A stretch of DNA of 64,000 bases from Lentisphaera araneosa HTCC2155. GTDB taxonomy: Bacteria; Verrucomicrobiota; Lentisphaeria; Lentisphaerales; Lentisphaeraceae. The stretch lies in NCBI RefSeq assembly GCF_000170755.1, contig NZ_ABCK01000010.1:62001-126000 (forward strand), written 5' to 3'. Position 1 is the stretch's first letter. Each line of letters begins with the position of its first letter. Below, piece after piece: positions 47,301 through 55,700 of the stretch. Made by a program: the position numbers and the translations under genes. The notes beneath the pieces were generated by a model, which was given only the letters and a program-made list of their open reading frames with translations, did not search any database and had not been told where the DNA came from.

Positions 47301-47862
47301 TCGTATTACGCATAAATATATTAACCTGCGTGTTTCGGGGAAAAAGAGTAAATACCTTTCAGTGCAACTCATACAAAATCATAAGGTCATAGATACTATC
47401 TACGGCAGTGAAGGCTGGGTTCCAAGAACTTTTGATGTCAGAAAATTGCTAGCCCAAAAAGTTCAAATAAAAATTATCGATGATGATAAACGTACTCGCG
47501 GTAGTGGGAATCGCCTTCAAGGCATGCACATTCTCGTAGATGATATACGCCAGTCAGACAGCCCTTTCATGCCAGAAGGAAATGAAGGCCTCGAAGAAGT
47601 GCCTGTCGATGCCACCGGCTATTTGCCCAGCGGTGAGGAATATACTGATTCCAGAGGTCTTAAAAAGAGCCTCATGAAAAATAAGCGCAGACTTGCCGAG
47701 TCAATCTACTCATCTTTACTTTCATACGGAATTGGCCGCGAAATTGAATTTATCGATCAAGACGAAATCCATCAGTCCTTAAATGATCTACAAGTCAGTA
47801 ATTTTCTCCTTCAGGAATTGCTTTACGAAGTCATTAATTCCCCAATATTTTCAAAAAAATAA
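44374..47862 (+). CDS. Membrane-anchored DUF1587/1592/1588/1585 cytochrome protein
   Basis: A 1162-residue protein with an unusual start: an N-terminal zinc ribbon (C5, C8, C25, C28), a Lys/Ser-rich linker and a single transmembrane helix (about 104-124). The exported part has a planctomycete-type cytochrome with CTDCH (C165, C168, H169), DUF1587 (MRHLNKREYRNNIKDLFGF, about 248-266), DUF1595/1592 (about 520-660), and DUF1588 with CASCH (about 735). Two copies of a GDFEGDDYTKW / GNFEGKDFEDW jelly-roll-like domain (about 770-910 and 925-1065) are inserted before a terminal DUF1585 region (1070-1160). DUF1592 proteins are thought to act with DUF1552 proteins in polysaccharide breakdown; the biochemistry is unknown. 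The DUF1552 gene follows after 16 nt. Confidence 0.87.
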   Translation: MKFFCKYCQQKLDAPRELYGCELDCPSCGKLISIAVSNDCCELTELENSDEPCASAEKSLDKKINAQPESSPRKRTKKFTAVNRKKRSTPPKSANDKKKSSSKYAVFSTFIFAGLAIVAYFLIVSDPQDTEIHQASIEKNFHADQEIQTNLKSLTEIEPFINKYCTDCHNAEKQKGNQRLDNLDYDLKEHSSVENWQNILDALNLSEMPPRKADQPQDKELMMAIATITEKLSQAYKKDIQTGGVIKMRHLNKREYRNNIKDLFGFYLADNFMPDDIAVGFDTNGSNQQFSYNDIENYLELGKWIVRTNIDTFHRGWRATRPKHKKWDSNPNVEAFNHLFKDVRGGHRYKFTIQAYSEEDVKAKITMSDPNVPGTPEIIGWLDLKAKKGEKQKFEIFHQTKKSHNGHIINIEVGRAKGAYIAEILREGPIKEDSLFHDLIKSLPKKNPSEQDIARILRTFAEKAFRYQGFDPSYLNGLMSIYKTNKESGKDVLAALVEPFSIIISSPSFLYIKEKSIEKSALLNQHEYAIRLANFLWSSPPDEELYKLAKEGKLNDPAIRKKQMYRMLQSSKAESSLESFINQWLGMIRYDETDIPDELEKSGFRASARQEPAEYFKYLVRHNKPVDELIDADFVVVDHVLAKHYGIQADINEFQKVELPQDHPRGGLLTQAAFLVMGSTNGRTSPTIRGTMLRETFLHNPPPLPPPNVPMISSELNNSATVRELVELHQNTPQCASCHDRIDPIGLGLENFDYLGQFRTTEWVNEKDRVMLGDFEGDDYTKWHAKGDAFLPKREVGHNSSPIKYWVNKGLAITTGRSVGTLTSPEFIIDHKYCNFLIAGCKDNKVRLELMVENEVVDVALGNSTHLKSNYFDLSEYKGKKAQLRIVDENSGGSGDGLRILNGNIALDEVFLANYKVKEDVIIGNFEGKDFEDWKVTGTAFGDKPANVHWRDFTGTVASSHSGTKNAIGTLTSPEFRITHKYINLRVSGKKSKYLSVQLIQNHKVIDTIYGSEGWVPRTFDVRKLLAQKVQIKIIDDDKRTRGSGNRLQGMHILVDDIRQSDSPFMPEGNEGLEEVPVDATGYLPSGEEYTDSRGLKKSLMKNKRRLAESIYSSLLSYGIGREIEFIDQDEIHQSLNDLQVSNFLLQELLYEVINSPIFSKK

Positions 47863-47878
47863 TCCTTGAGGTTCTTAG

Positions 47879-49147
47879 ATGAGTCAAATAATTAACTTTT
47901 CACGCCGTTCTTTTTTAAAGTCCTCAAGCGCTTTCTTGGCACTTCCTTGCCTTGATACTTTTGCCAAACAAAAAGTTAGCTCTACAAATAACAATACCAA
48001 AATGATCTTTCTGAGCAGGGGCTTCGGATTCGTTGAAAAAAGCTTTTATCCCACTAAAGCGGGGCGCTTCTCCGATATCGGCCTCACTGAAGGTTTGGCT
48101 CCATTGGAAAAGCATAAAAATGACATCTCCCTGCTCGGCAACTTGGTAAATCTCGGCCATAGCTCGGCCCATGAAGGCAGTTTAACCTTTCTGACGGGGG
48201 CTCCTTATAGCCATCCCTATAAAATGAAAAATACCATTTCTTGTGACCAACTTGCAGCTGAATACCTTTCTGAAGATGTCCGCTACAAAAGTTTAGTGCT
48301 TTCTACAGATGATCGAAACGGTCATGGGGCTATAGCCGTATCCCTATCCATAGACAAAAAAGGTACGAAAATACCAGGGATCATTAACAGCCTAGATTTG
48401 TATAGGAAACTGTTCTCTTCAAATGAAAATGCAGAACAAATAAGACACAGAATAAACCATAAAGGCAGCATACTGGATGTGGTCAAACTCGATCAAAAAA
48501 ATATCTCGCGCCGAATCGCCAAAGCCGACCAAGAAAAGCTGCAAGGATATTTCGATGGCGTCAGAGATATTGAGAATAAGCTAAAGAGGCAAACGTTCTG
48601 GTTAAAGACCCCAAAACCGCAGGCTCCTTTTGAATATCCCGCTGATATGGATGGAGAAATGGAAGTTAAACTTATGTTCGATATGATCGTTCTTGCCATG
48701 CAAACAGGTCAGACAAACATTGCCACTTACATGATGCCACAAACGGCTCTGCTACGCAGTATGGGCAGTAAACTCGGACCTCATGCTCTATCACACTATG
48801 GCCATGGAGAAAGACTTGAGACCGCCAAACAACTGGACGCTAAAAAAATGGAGCTTCTCAGCTACTTTATAGACAAACTGAAATCAACCAAAGATATCAA
48901 CGGTCAAACTCTCTACGACTCAACTCTTCTGGCCTATGGCACGAATCTTCGTACGGGTCATACGACTCGTAACTTTCCAGTAATTTTATCCGGTGGTGCC
49001 ATCAAGAACTTAAGACTTGGAGAAAGCCTTATGCTGCCCAAAGATACACCGCTGCAAAATGTCTGGCTGACGCTTCTTCAAGAAGCAGGAATTCCCATAG
49101 ATAAATTCAGCATTAGTACCGGAAGAGTCCCGCAGTTGTTGAGTTAA
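47879..49147 (+). CDS. Secreted DUF1552 protein
   Basis: A 422-residue exported protein. The N-terminus FSRRSFLKSSSAFLALPCLDTFA has a twin-arginine motif (SRRSFLK), so Tat export is likely. The DUF1552 body shows LSRGFGFVEKSFYP, NLVNLGHSSAHEGSLTFLTGAPY, ALLRSMGSKLGPHALSHYGHG and DSTLLAYGTNLRTGHTTRNFPVILSGG. The family resembles the alkaline-phosphatase/sulfatase fold and is found next to DUF1592 genes in PVC bacteria, as here. It is second of four genes, 16 nt after the DUF1592 gene and 87 nt before the cytochrome gene. Confidence 0.9.
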   Translation: MSQIINFSRRSFLKSSSAFLALPCLDTFAKQKVSSTNNNTKMIFLSRGFGFVEKSFYPTKAGRFSDIGLTEGLAPLEKHKNDISLLGNLVNLGHSSAHEGSLTFLTGAPYSHPYKMKNTISCDQLAAEYLSEDVRYKSLVLSTDDRNGHGAIAVSLSIDKKGTKIPGIINSLDLYRKLFSSNENAEQIRHRINHKGSILDVVKLDQKNISRRIAKADQEKLQGYFDGVRDIENKLKRQTFWLKTPKPQAPFEYPADMDGEMEVKLMFDMIVLAMQTGQTNIATYMMPQTALLRSMGSKLGPHALSHYGHGERLETAKQLDAKKMELLSYFIDKLKSTKDINGQTLYDSTLLAYGTNLRTGHTTRNFPVILSGGAIKNLRLGESLMLPKDTPLQNVWLTLLQEAGIPIDKFSISTGRVPQLLS

Positions 49148-49234
49148 CATAATATTTTAAGAAATTTGATAACGATCATACAATAATCACTCCTAAAGTT
49201 CGTTTATATTAAAAACAGAACTTAGGAGAACTCG

Positions 49235-50650
49235 ATGACTAAAACAACACTATGCTTACTTTTCTTTTGCCAGTTCGCATTTACACAGCAATCTAAGAAC
49301 GAAAAAGTGATCTGGGATAAAACTGAATATAGTGGAGAGAGATCTGACAAAGATATAAGGATGGCTCTGCTTTCAAAGTCATTTTCATGGTTAAGTGGTT
49401 CACCGGCAGATAACGAAAAATTATCTGTTGGTAAAACTGCACAGTTTTTTGGATTTGTATCTCTTAGATATTCCAGTGGAAGAGCTGCACAAAGAGGTGC
49501 TATCGGAAGAGCTTTCTACGACTTGGCTACAGTTACACAAAGAACTCTGCTACTTAAAGCAGTCAAAGAAGAAGACAAGACTTTAAAAGAGTGGTGGGCT
49601 AAGCGAAGTCAAATTCTAAGAATACTGGAAGCACATCTCTACACAGGGGAATCAATAAAACTGAGCCAGCTCAATTTACTCGCTAAAGAATTTGGCTGGC
49701 TTAATTCTAAAGCCGCCCTTTTCGAAGCTAAGGCTTTCGCGGCTCTTGAAGATAGTTTAACTAAAGAACAATGGGCACAATTGTCGGCTTTCCGCAAAAA
49801 CCCGGATTTAACTAATTCCGGTTCACGAAAAAAGAAAATCAAAAGCGGTACTCTAAGTAAAGAACAATCAGCGCAATTCGAAGATTTATTTGCCAAATGT
49901 TTTACCTGGCTAACCGGAACTATGAAGGACAATCAGGTTGTCCCACTGGGACAACCTGCACAGTTTTTTGGATTTGTATCCATAAGGCATAAAAGCGGTC
50001 ATGGAGCCAGCCGGGGAAAAATTTCTAAAGAATTTGCAAAAATTCTCAATGACTCTCAAAATAAACTTATTAATCAAGCCGTCATGGAAATAACTCCCTG
50101 GGTGAAAAAATTCCTAAGCACAAGAAATGATCTGCTCCTTGAGTTAGACAAGCTTAGAAAGAAACCAGCTGAGTTCAACTTTACTACCTTTAAAAAGCTT
50201 TCCGAAGATCTTGGCATTTTAGAAATACAATGTGCCCTAATAGAAGCTCAAACTTATCATAAAATACGCAAAACTATGAGCGAATTACAATCAAAAAAAA
50301 TGATGGAACTTCGTTCTAATTATGTCCTGGATTCAAAACAAATGGAAAATCTTAGCATGAATCAAAGAGGTCAAAAAGTCTTTACACTTTGTGCTGCCTG
50401 CCACAGCAAAAATTCACAGTTAGCTCCCGACCTAAAGGGTATTTTCAATAGTCCTATAGCAGAAAAAAACTATCCATATTCAACAGCTCTAAAAGAATAT
50501 GCTAAAAATGGTAAATGGACCGCTGAAAAACTTAACAGTTTTTTAAAATCACCAATGAAAACAGTTCCCGGAACGAAAATGGCATTTCAGGGACTCCTCA
50601 ATGAAAAAGACCGTGTCGCCGTCATCGAATATCTTAAAAATTTAAGGTAA
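49235..50650 (+). CDS. Secreted protein with duplicated helical domain and cytochrome c
   Basis: A 471-residue exported protein (signal about 1-17). Two helical repeats of about 150 residues share the core AQFFGFVSLR / AQFFGFVSIR, each followed by SG and RG and a run of amphipathic helices (repeat 1 about 30-190, repeat 2 about 205-355). A class I cytochrome c domain closes the chain with CAACH (C386, C389, H390) and probable axial Met449 (GTKMAF). I do not recognise the repeat; the helical pattern loosely recalls LTXXQ/Spy proteins. It has AGGAG seven bases ahead of ATG and sits directly before a sulfatase (6-nt gap). It is probably an electron carrier or haem sensor for the secreted oxidation system. 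Confidence 0.75.
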   Translation: MTKTTLCLLFFCQFAFTQQSKNEKVIWDKTEYSGERSDKDIRMALLSKSFSWLSGSPADNEKLSVGKTAQFFGFVSLRYSSGRAAQRGAIGRAFYDLATVTQRTLLLKAVKEEDKTLKEWWAKRSQILRILEAHLYTGESIKLSQLNLLAKEFGWLNSKAALFEAKAFAALEDSLTKEQWAQLSAFRKNPDLTNSGSRKKKIKSGTLSKEQSAQFEDLFAKCFTWLTGTMKDNQVVPLGQPAQFFGFVSIRHKSGHGASRGKISKEFAKILNDSQNKLINQAVMEITPWVKKFLSTRNDLLLELDKLRKKPAEFNFTTFKKLSEDLGILEIQCALIEAQTYHKIRKTMSELQSKKMMELRSNYVLDSKQMENLSMNQRGQKVFTLCAACHSKNSQLAPDLKGIFNSPIAEKNYPYSTALKEYAKNGKWTAEKLNSFLKSPMKTVPGTKMAFQGLLNEKDRVAVIEYLKNLR

Positions 50651-50656
50651 ATCAAC

Positions 50657-52042
50657 ATGAAGTATTTCTTAGTTATTTGCTCCCTTATTATCTCTGCAAT
50701 TGCAGATAACAGGCCAAACATTATTTTTATGATGGCTGATGACCAGGGATGGGATGGGCTCTCTGTTCAAATGCACCCTGAGATTAAAGAATCGAAACAT
50801 TCTTACATCCAGACTCCGGTGTTAGAAAAAATGGCCAAAGAAGGCATGCGCTTTTCGTCAGCTTATGCCCCCTCTCCCGTATGTTCTCCGACAAGAATCA
50901 GTCTGCAAACTGGTAAATCACCAGCAGCACTTCATTGGACAAAGGCTGCGAAATCTATTTCAGGAAGTCATAATTTTAAGCTTCTACCACCAAGAAATAT
51001 CAAAGCACTTTCTGAGTCAGAAACGACAATTGGCGAAATTTTGCAAAAAGCCGGCTACAAAACAGCACACTTTGGCAAATGGCATATTAATGGAGGCGGA
51101 CCGGGCAAACATGGTTACGACTTCCACGATGGGGATATCGGCAATGAATATGCGTTCAACTATAAAGACCCAAATCCTGCCGATATTTACGGAATGGCAA
51201 AAAGAGCCTGTAATTTTATGGAGTCGGCAAAAAAAGATGGTAAACCATTTTTCATCCAAATGTCATTTCATGCTCTTCACGCGCCACAAAATGCAATGAA
51301 AGATAGCATACAAAAATACGAAAAATTAGCCACTAAAGGAAATGAAAAGGAAATTGGCAGAGCAGCACTCTCCGAAAACCTGGATACTGGTGTCGGTATT
51401 GTTCTTAAGCACTTGAACAAACTGGGGCTTGATAAAAAAACCTATGTCATTTACATGTCCGATAACGGTGCAGGAGGTAAAAAAGGTATTCTCAGAGGTG
51501 GCAAAGGAGATGCATGGGAAGGTGGCATAAGATCTCCAATGATAGTCAGAGGTCCGGGAATTAAAGAAAATTCATGGTGTCATCAAAGAGTTGTGGGCTA
51601 TGACTGGTATCCTACATTTTGTCACTGGGCCGGGGTTGAGAACTTGCCACAAGGACTTGAAGGCGGAGATCTGAGTAAAGTTTTAAAAGACCCCTTAGAG
51701 GGAAAAGTCATACGACCAAGAAATGAACTTGTCTTTCATTTCCCCCATTACCAAGGAGACACTCCTCATACTGCATTAATCTCAGGAAACTGGAAACTGA
51801 TCAAATTCTATGAGACAAATGAATTTAGGCTTTTTAATCTGGGAAATGATATTTCAGAGAAAAATAACCTGGCCTCAATAAAACCTGAAGTCACAGCATC
51901 TCTAAAAGAAAAAATGATTACTTATTTAAATGAAGTCAATGCTCAAATGCCTTCAAAAAACCCTGATTATGACCCAAACAAGGAGTCGACTCCATTAAAG
52001 GGTAAAAAAGGGAATAAGAAAGATAAAAAGAAGAAAAAGTAA
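50657..52042 (+). CDS. Secreted Cys-type sulfatase
   Basis: A 461-residue type I sulfatase with signal peptide (about 1-17). Calcium-binding DD is at 28-29 (FMMADDQGWDGL). The formylglycine motif is VCSPTR with C76 to be oxidised and R80. GKWHINGGGPG (about 142) and YMSDNGAGGKKGILRGGKG (about 273) complete the active site. It has an unusual Lys-rich tail (last 15 residues). It should hydrolyse sulfate esters on a glycan after maturation by the radical SAM enzyme at 9897. It is last of the four-gene unit beginning at 44374, starting 6 nt after the cytochrome gene. The subfamily cannot be fixed by eye. Confidence 0.93.
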   Translation: MKYFLVICSLIISAIADNRPNIIFMMADDQGWDGLSVQMHPEIKESKHSYIQTPVLEKMAKEGMRFSSAYAPSPVCSPTRISLQTGKSPAALHWTKAAKSISGSHNFKLLPPRNIKALSESETTIGEILQKAGYKTAHFGKWHINGGGPGKHGYDFHDGDIGNEYAFNYKDPNPADIYGMAKRACNFMESAKKDGKPFFIQMSFHALHAPQNAMKDSIQKYEKLATKGNEKEIGRAALSENLDTGVGIVLKHLNKLGLDKKTYVIYMSDNGAGGKKGILRGGKGDAWEGGIRSPMIVRGPGIKENSWCHQRVVGYDWYPTFCHWAGVENLPQGLEGGDLSKVLKDPLEGKVIRPRNELVFHFPHYQGDTPHTALISGNWKLIKFYETNEFRLFNLGNDISEKNNLASIKPEVTASLKEKMITYLNEVNAQMPSKNPDYDPNKESTPLKGKKGNKKDKKKKK

Positions 52043-52141
52043 CGAGTCCTCAAATGAGCAATAAAATCAACATTTCCTTTATTGCATAGCTAAAAAGCTT
52101 TAAAATCTACAGAGTCTTTGCTACGCTCCTCAGAACGACTC

Positions 52142-52175
52142 CTCCTAGCTAAAAAAACAACTAGGAGCTCTTTTA
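52142..52175 (+). terminator. Terminator-like hairpin after the sulfatase operon
   Basis: CTCCTAG and CTAGGAG (about 52143-52149 and 52162-52168) form a stem around an A-rich loop, followed by CTCTTTT. It is placed about 100 nt after the sulfatase stop. Confidence 0.6.
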
Positions 52176-52435
52176 AAAAAGCTTTTATCCACCTTTATCA
52201 TCTTGAGTGCATTCGCTACTCAACTACATACCTCTGAAAGGCCGAATATACTTTTTATCTTTGCCGATGATTGGAGCTGAGGCGATATGAGTTCAATTTG
52301 CCACTGCTTCAAATCTCATGGTAAGATCGAACACAAAAACACCATGTTTAAATACGGACTCTTTAGGGGGGTAGATTCAGTGATAGTAAATAAGCGTCGA
52401 GTAAAATCAGACAATTATTCACCTATTCTTAAATA
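52170..52435 (+). pseudogene. Sulfatase N-terminal relic
   Basis: The plus-strand frame reads a signal-like ILSAFATQLHTS, the sulfatase opening ERPNILFIFADDWS, then a TGA where family members usually have Trp, then GDM and a frame without further sulfatase motifs, ending at a stop near 52434. No start codon is found. This is a decayed fragment of a third sulfatase between two intact polysaccharide genes. Confidence 0.6.
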
Positions 52436-52700
52436 AACAATTCATGTCTCTTGGCATAGAAGCACTTGAGCTTAAGACGGCACGGGACAGTTTAAGTATT
52501 TTACACAAAAAAAATAGCCTGTGGCTTCATCCACCTCACGGCGGAGGCTATTAACTATCGCTGCCTTGCACCTAAAAGCTGAAACACTTTGGGCGATCGT
52601 ATAATGCAATAGAGTCATCTATTTCATAGATCAACTGATGCTTAGAAAGTCAAAGGCTACCATCTTCAATAGCAAAAAACAATATTTATTTCAAATATTT
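52436..52700. other. Non-coding stretch with a nested hairpin
   Basis: No gene seen. AATAGCCT at 52513-52520 pairs with AGGCTATT at 52545-52552, and the loop holds GTGG-CTTCAT-CCAC, making a nested stem. The end of the stretch (about 52680-52700) carries the A/T block shared with two other promoters. Confidence 0.5.
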
Positions 52701-52729
52701 GTTACGTTCGCTTAAGTCAGGCTTCTTAT
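52701..52729 (+). promoter_or_regulatory. ECF-like promoter motif, 1463-residue gene
   Basis: Plus strand: GTTACGT, 16 nt, TCTTAT, about 34 nt before the start codon. Preceded by the shared AATATTTATTTCAAATA block. Confidence 0.72.
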
Positions 52730-52762
52730 TGAAAATAGGTAAAGTAAAAATATTTGGATCAA

Positions 52763-55700
52763 ATGAAAATCAGAAAATTCTTATTACTACTCGCATTTAC
52801 ACTTCTAGCCTTCTCAAATGGCAATGCGACTGAAATAAAAACAGAAAATATGACGATGAAATTTGCGTCAGATGGTAAGCCAAAGTCCCTCACCCACAAA
52901 GGCAAAGAATTACTCAACGTACGTGATCCTGGTAAAGGCTTTGAAATCTGTGGTTTTGCGTACAATTGGCTTGCTCCAATAAAAATCCATCTCAATAAAC
53001 TAAGCTACGATGGCCGCAACTTGATAGCAAAAAACAACCACATCAGCATAACAATGGAAGTCACAGAAAAGCATGGTGGACTTGTTTTTAGTCTGAAGCG
53101 CGTGCAAGGGCTTTCTAAGAAAAATCAGCTCTGGTTGAAATTTGGACTTAACTGTGATGCATCGCTTAAAGCAGTCCCTCTCGACTATGTTACGGAATGT
53201 GACAAGGGTAAGCAAGGTATAGAAGTGTCCCTCCCCTGGTTATGGGAAAGAAGTGAAACTGTTCCAATGGGTAGCTTCGCACTGACTCCGAGCACACAAA
53301 GTATTAAATTGCCGAGCAAAGCAAAGTGGAGTGATCTCAAGGCAAAGTTGCTTAAAGATAAATGGTATAAAAAAGTACAAAAAGCTTTTACAGTAAAGCT
53401 GACTGCGTCCAATAATGAAGGTTCCTTGCAAAATCTCTTGGACCAAGACAAAGACAATCGTTATACCACCGAATCCAACATGAAACCAGGCATGTGGCTT
53501 GTCATTGAATTCAGCGCAGCTTATCTCGTAAACACACTCATTCTCGATGCAGGAAAATCCGCTGGTGATTATCCTCGGGAGTACCGCATTTTTGTCAGTG
53601 AAGATGGTAAAAACTGGGGTAAAAGCATAAAAAAAGGGACAGGTCAAAAATTAACCAAAATTGAAGGTATCGATAAAAAAGCCAAATTTGTTAAGATTGA
53701 ACAAACAGGTTCAAATAACGTTTGGTGGTCTATTCATGATTTAAAAATTAATGGCATCTCTTTAAGCAAGCCAAGTATGTTAGCCGCAGAATCAAGACCC
53801 AATAAAGTAGTAAAAGCTAAGACAGACCCAATTCGTATAGAAACAAGTAAGTACTCGCTGGAGATCAGCAATAATGGTCAATTCACATCATTTAAGTATG
53901 GCGGAAAAGAATTAATTAATAAGAAGAAGAATTTACCTGAGTTCCAAGTCAGCGGATTTAATCATGAAAAAAGATCATTCGAAAAGTATCGACTTGGTAA
54001 TGCCAAGTATAAAAACGGTAAACTGTTACTTAAAAATGGCCCATTTGCAGTGCTCTTTGAAGTAAAAGCAGAAGAGCATTACCTTGCATTTAAGATTTTG
54101 AAAACAAAAGGTTTCAATAGTAGCGATTTGACCATTTTCGGTTTCTTTGGTTTTCTTGAATCAGCTATCAATGTGTTTCCTCTCGATTACATGACTGATT
54201 GTGGAAAAAGCCACACGGGAGAAACTAACGTCAAGTGGAAATGGAAGTGGGCAAAAGGAAAAGATCTTCCCCGTGGTGGTTTCGCATTTATCCATGCTAC
54301 AACAGATGACGAATACGATGAAGCGCTTCACCATATCTGGGTGAAGGAAAACCAGCCTCACCCCAAAATAAATGGCGAGTGGACAGTTGAAAGATCAAAG
54401 CAATGGATGAAAGAATGGCAGGAAAAAAACATGGACCGGAGCCGATTTATTCTAACCGCTCATTCCATGGATGACCTCTTTTACCTTGCAGATAAGGCAG
54501 AACAACTCGACATGAAAGAGATCTACCTGCACACAGATACGTGGCGAGGAGAATACTGGCCCATCAAAAGAGGTTTTTTAACCGTAAACCCTAAAATATT
54601 CCCTAATGGAGAAAAAGATTTTCAACGTTTCTCAGGGTATTTAAAAGAAAAAAATATAGGTTTAACCATTCATACTCTTAGCTGCCCTATTGCCAATGAA
54701 GATCCGGACTATACCAAACCTACGATAGACCCCAGACTTGCAGATTGGGTCAAAGGCACACTGGCAAAGCCCGCTTCAGCGACTGATAAAACTCTTTACT
54801 TTAAAGCACCTCCAGGCTCAGAATTACCAACCATTGAAAAAGGCGTGTTTGGGCCTGAAAGTATCCAGCCCTGGGACAATATTAATACCTTTCAAATTGC
54901 TGATGAGTTTGTAACAGTGGGGAGTTTTTCCGATACAGACACTGGTGTTTGGAAATTGAATAACTGCCAACGCGGTAGCATCAATACAAAAGCCTCTGCG
55001 CATAAGGCCGAGATAAAAGCAAGGGGCTTAATCAGGTCATACGGTATGGTCTTTATTCCCGGCAATGATACCGATATGGTCGAAGAGCTTGCCAAACGCT
55101 ATGCAGAATTCTGCAACAAGAACGGTGTAACTCATTGCGAACAGGATGCAGCAGAAGTTCATACTGCAGAAAACAATTGGGGGTATCATAAATTTACCGA
55201 GTACGTATATAAGAACATTGAGCACATGGTGACCAGCAATAGCTCTAGCGGTCGTCCAATGCCCAGCCAAATGGAGTATAAATTCCGGAAATCCCGGAAC
55301 GTTGTGAAGAACCGTCAAGGTTCAAAATTCGGCATGAACCTTCACTATATTGCTCGTGTGTCTACTGGGCCATATGACAATAGCCCAACATGGTCTGGCG
55401 CTGCAGCTTCCGGTAAACGCACCTTCTCAATGGAAAAGAATGAGCCTATGTTCGGTATCACCCGTGACATTCTTTCCAGCCACGGCTTAACAGATACGTT
55501 TATAGAAAAACAGAATCATTGGAAGAAAGCAACTAAGCTACTAAGCGCTGATCAGAGCAAACGAATTCGAAGTAAGCGAGAAGTACTTTATGCCCAAACA
55601 GCTACCCATGAAATTTTCGATATCGACAAGACTGAACTCGGCTATGCAATAACTCCCAAACAATTGATGCGTCGGGAGGGAATTGAAACTCCATGGGCTC

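Noticed and set aside
52043-52141. A small gene directly after the sulfatase (ATGAGCAATAAAATC)
   Set aside because: The frame stops after about 11 codons and nothing supports it.
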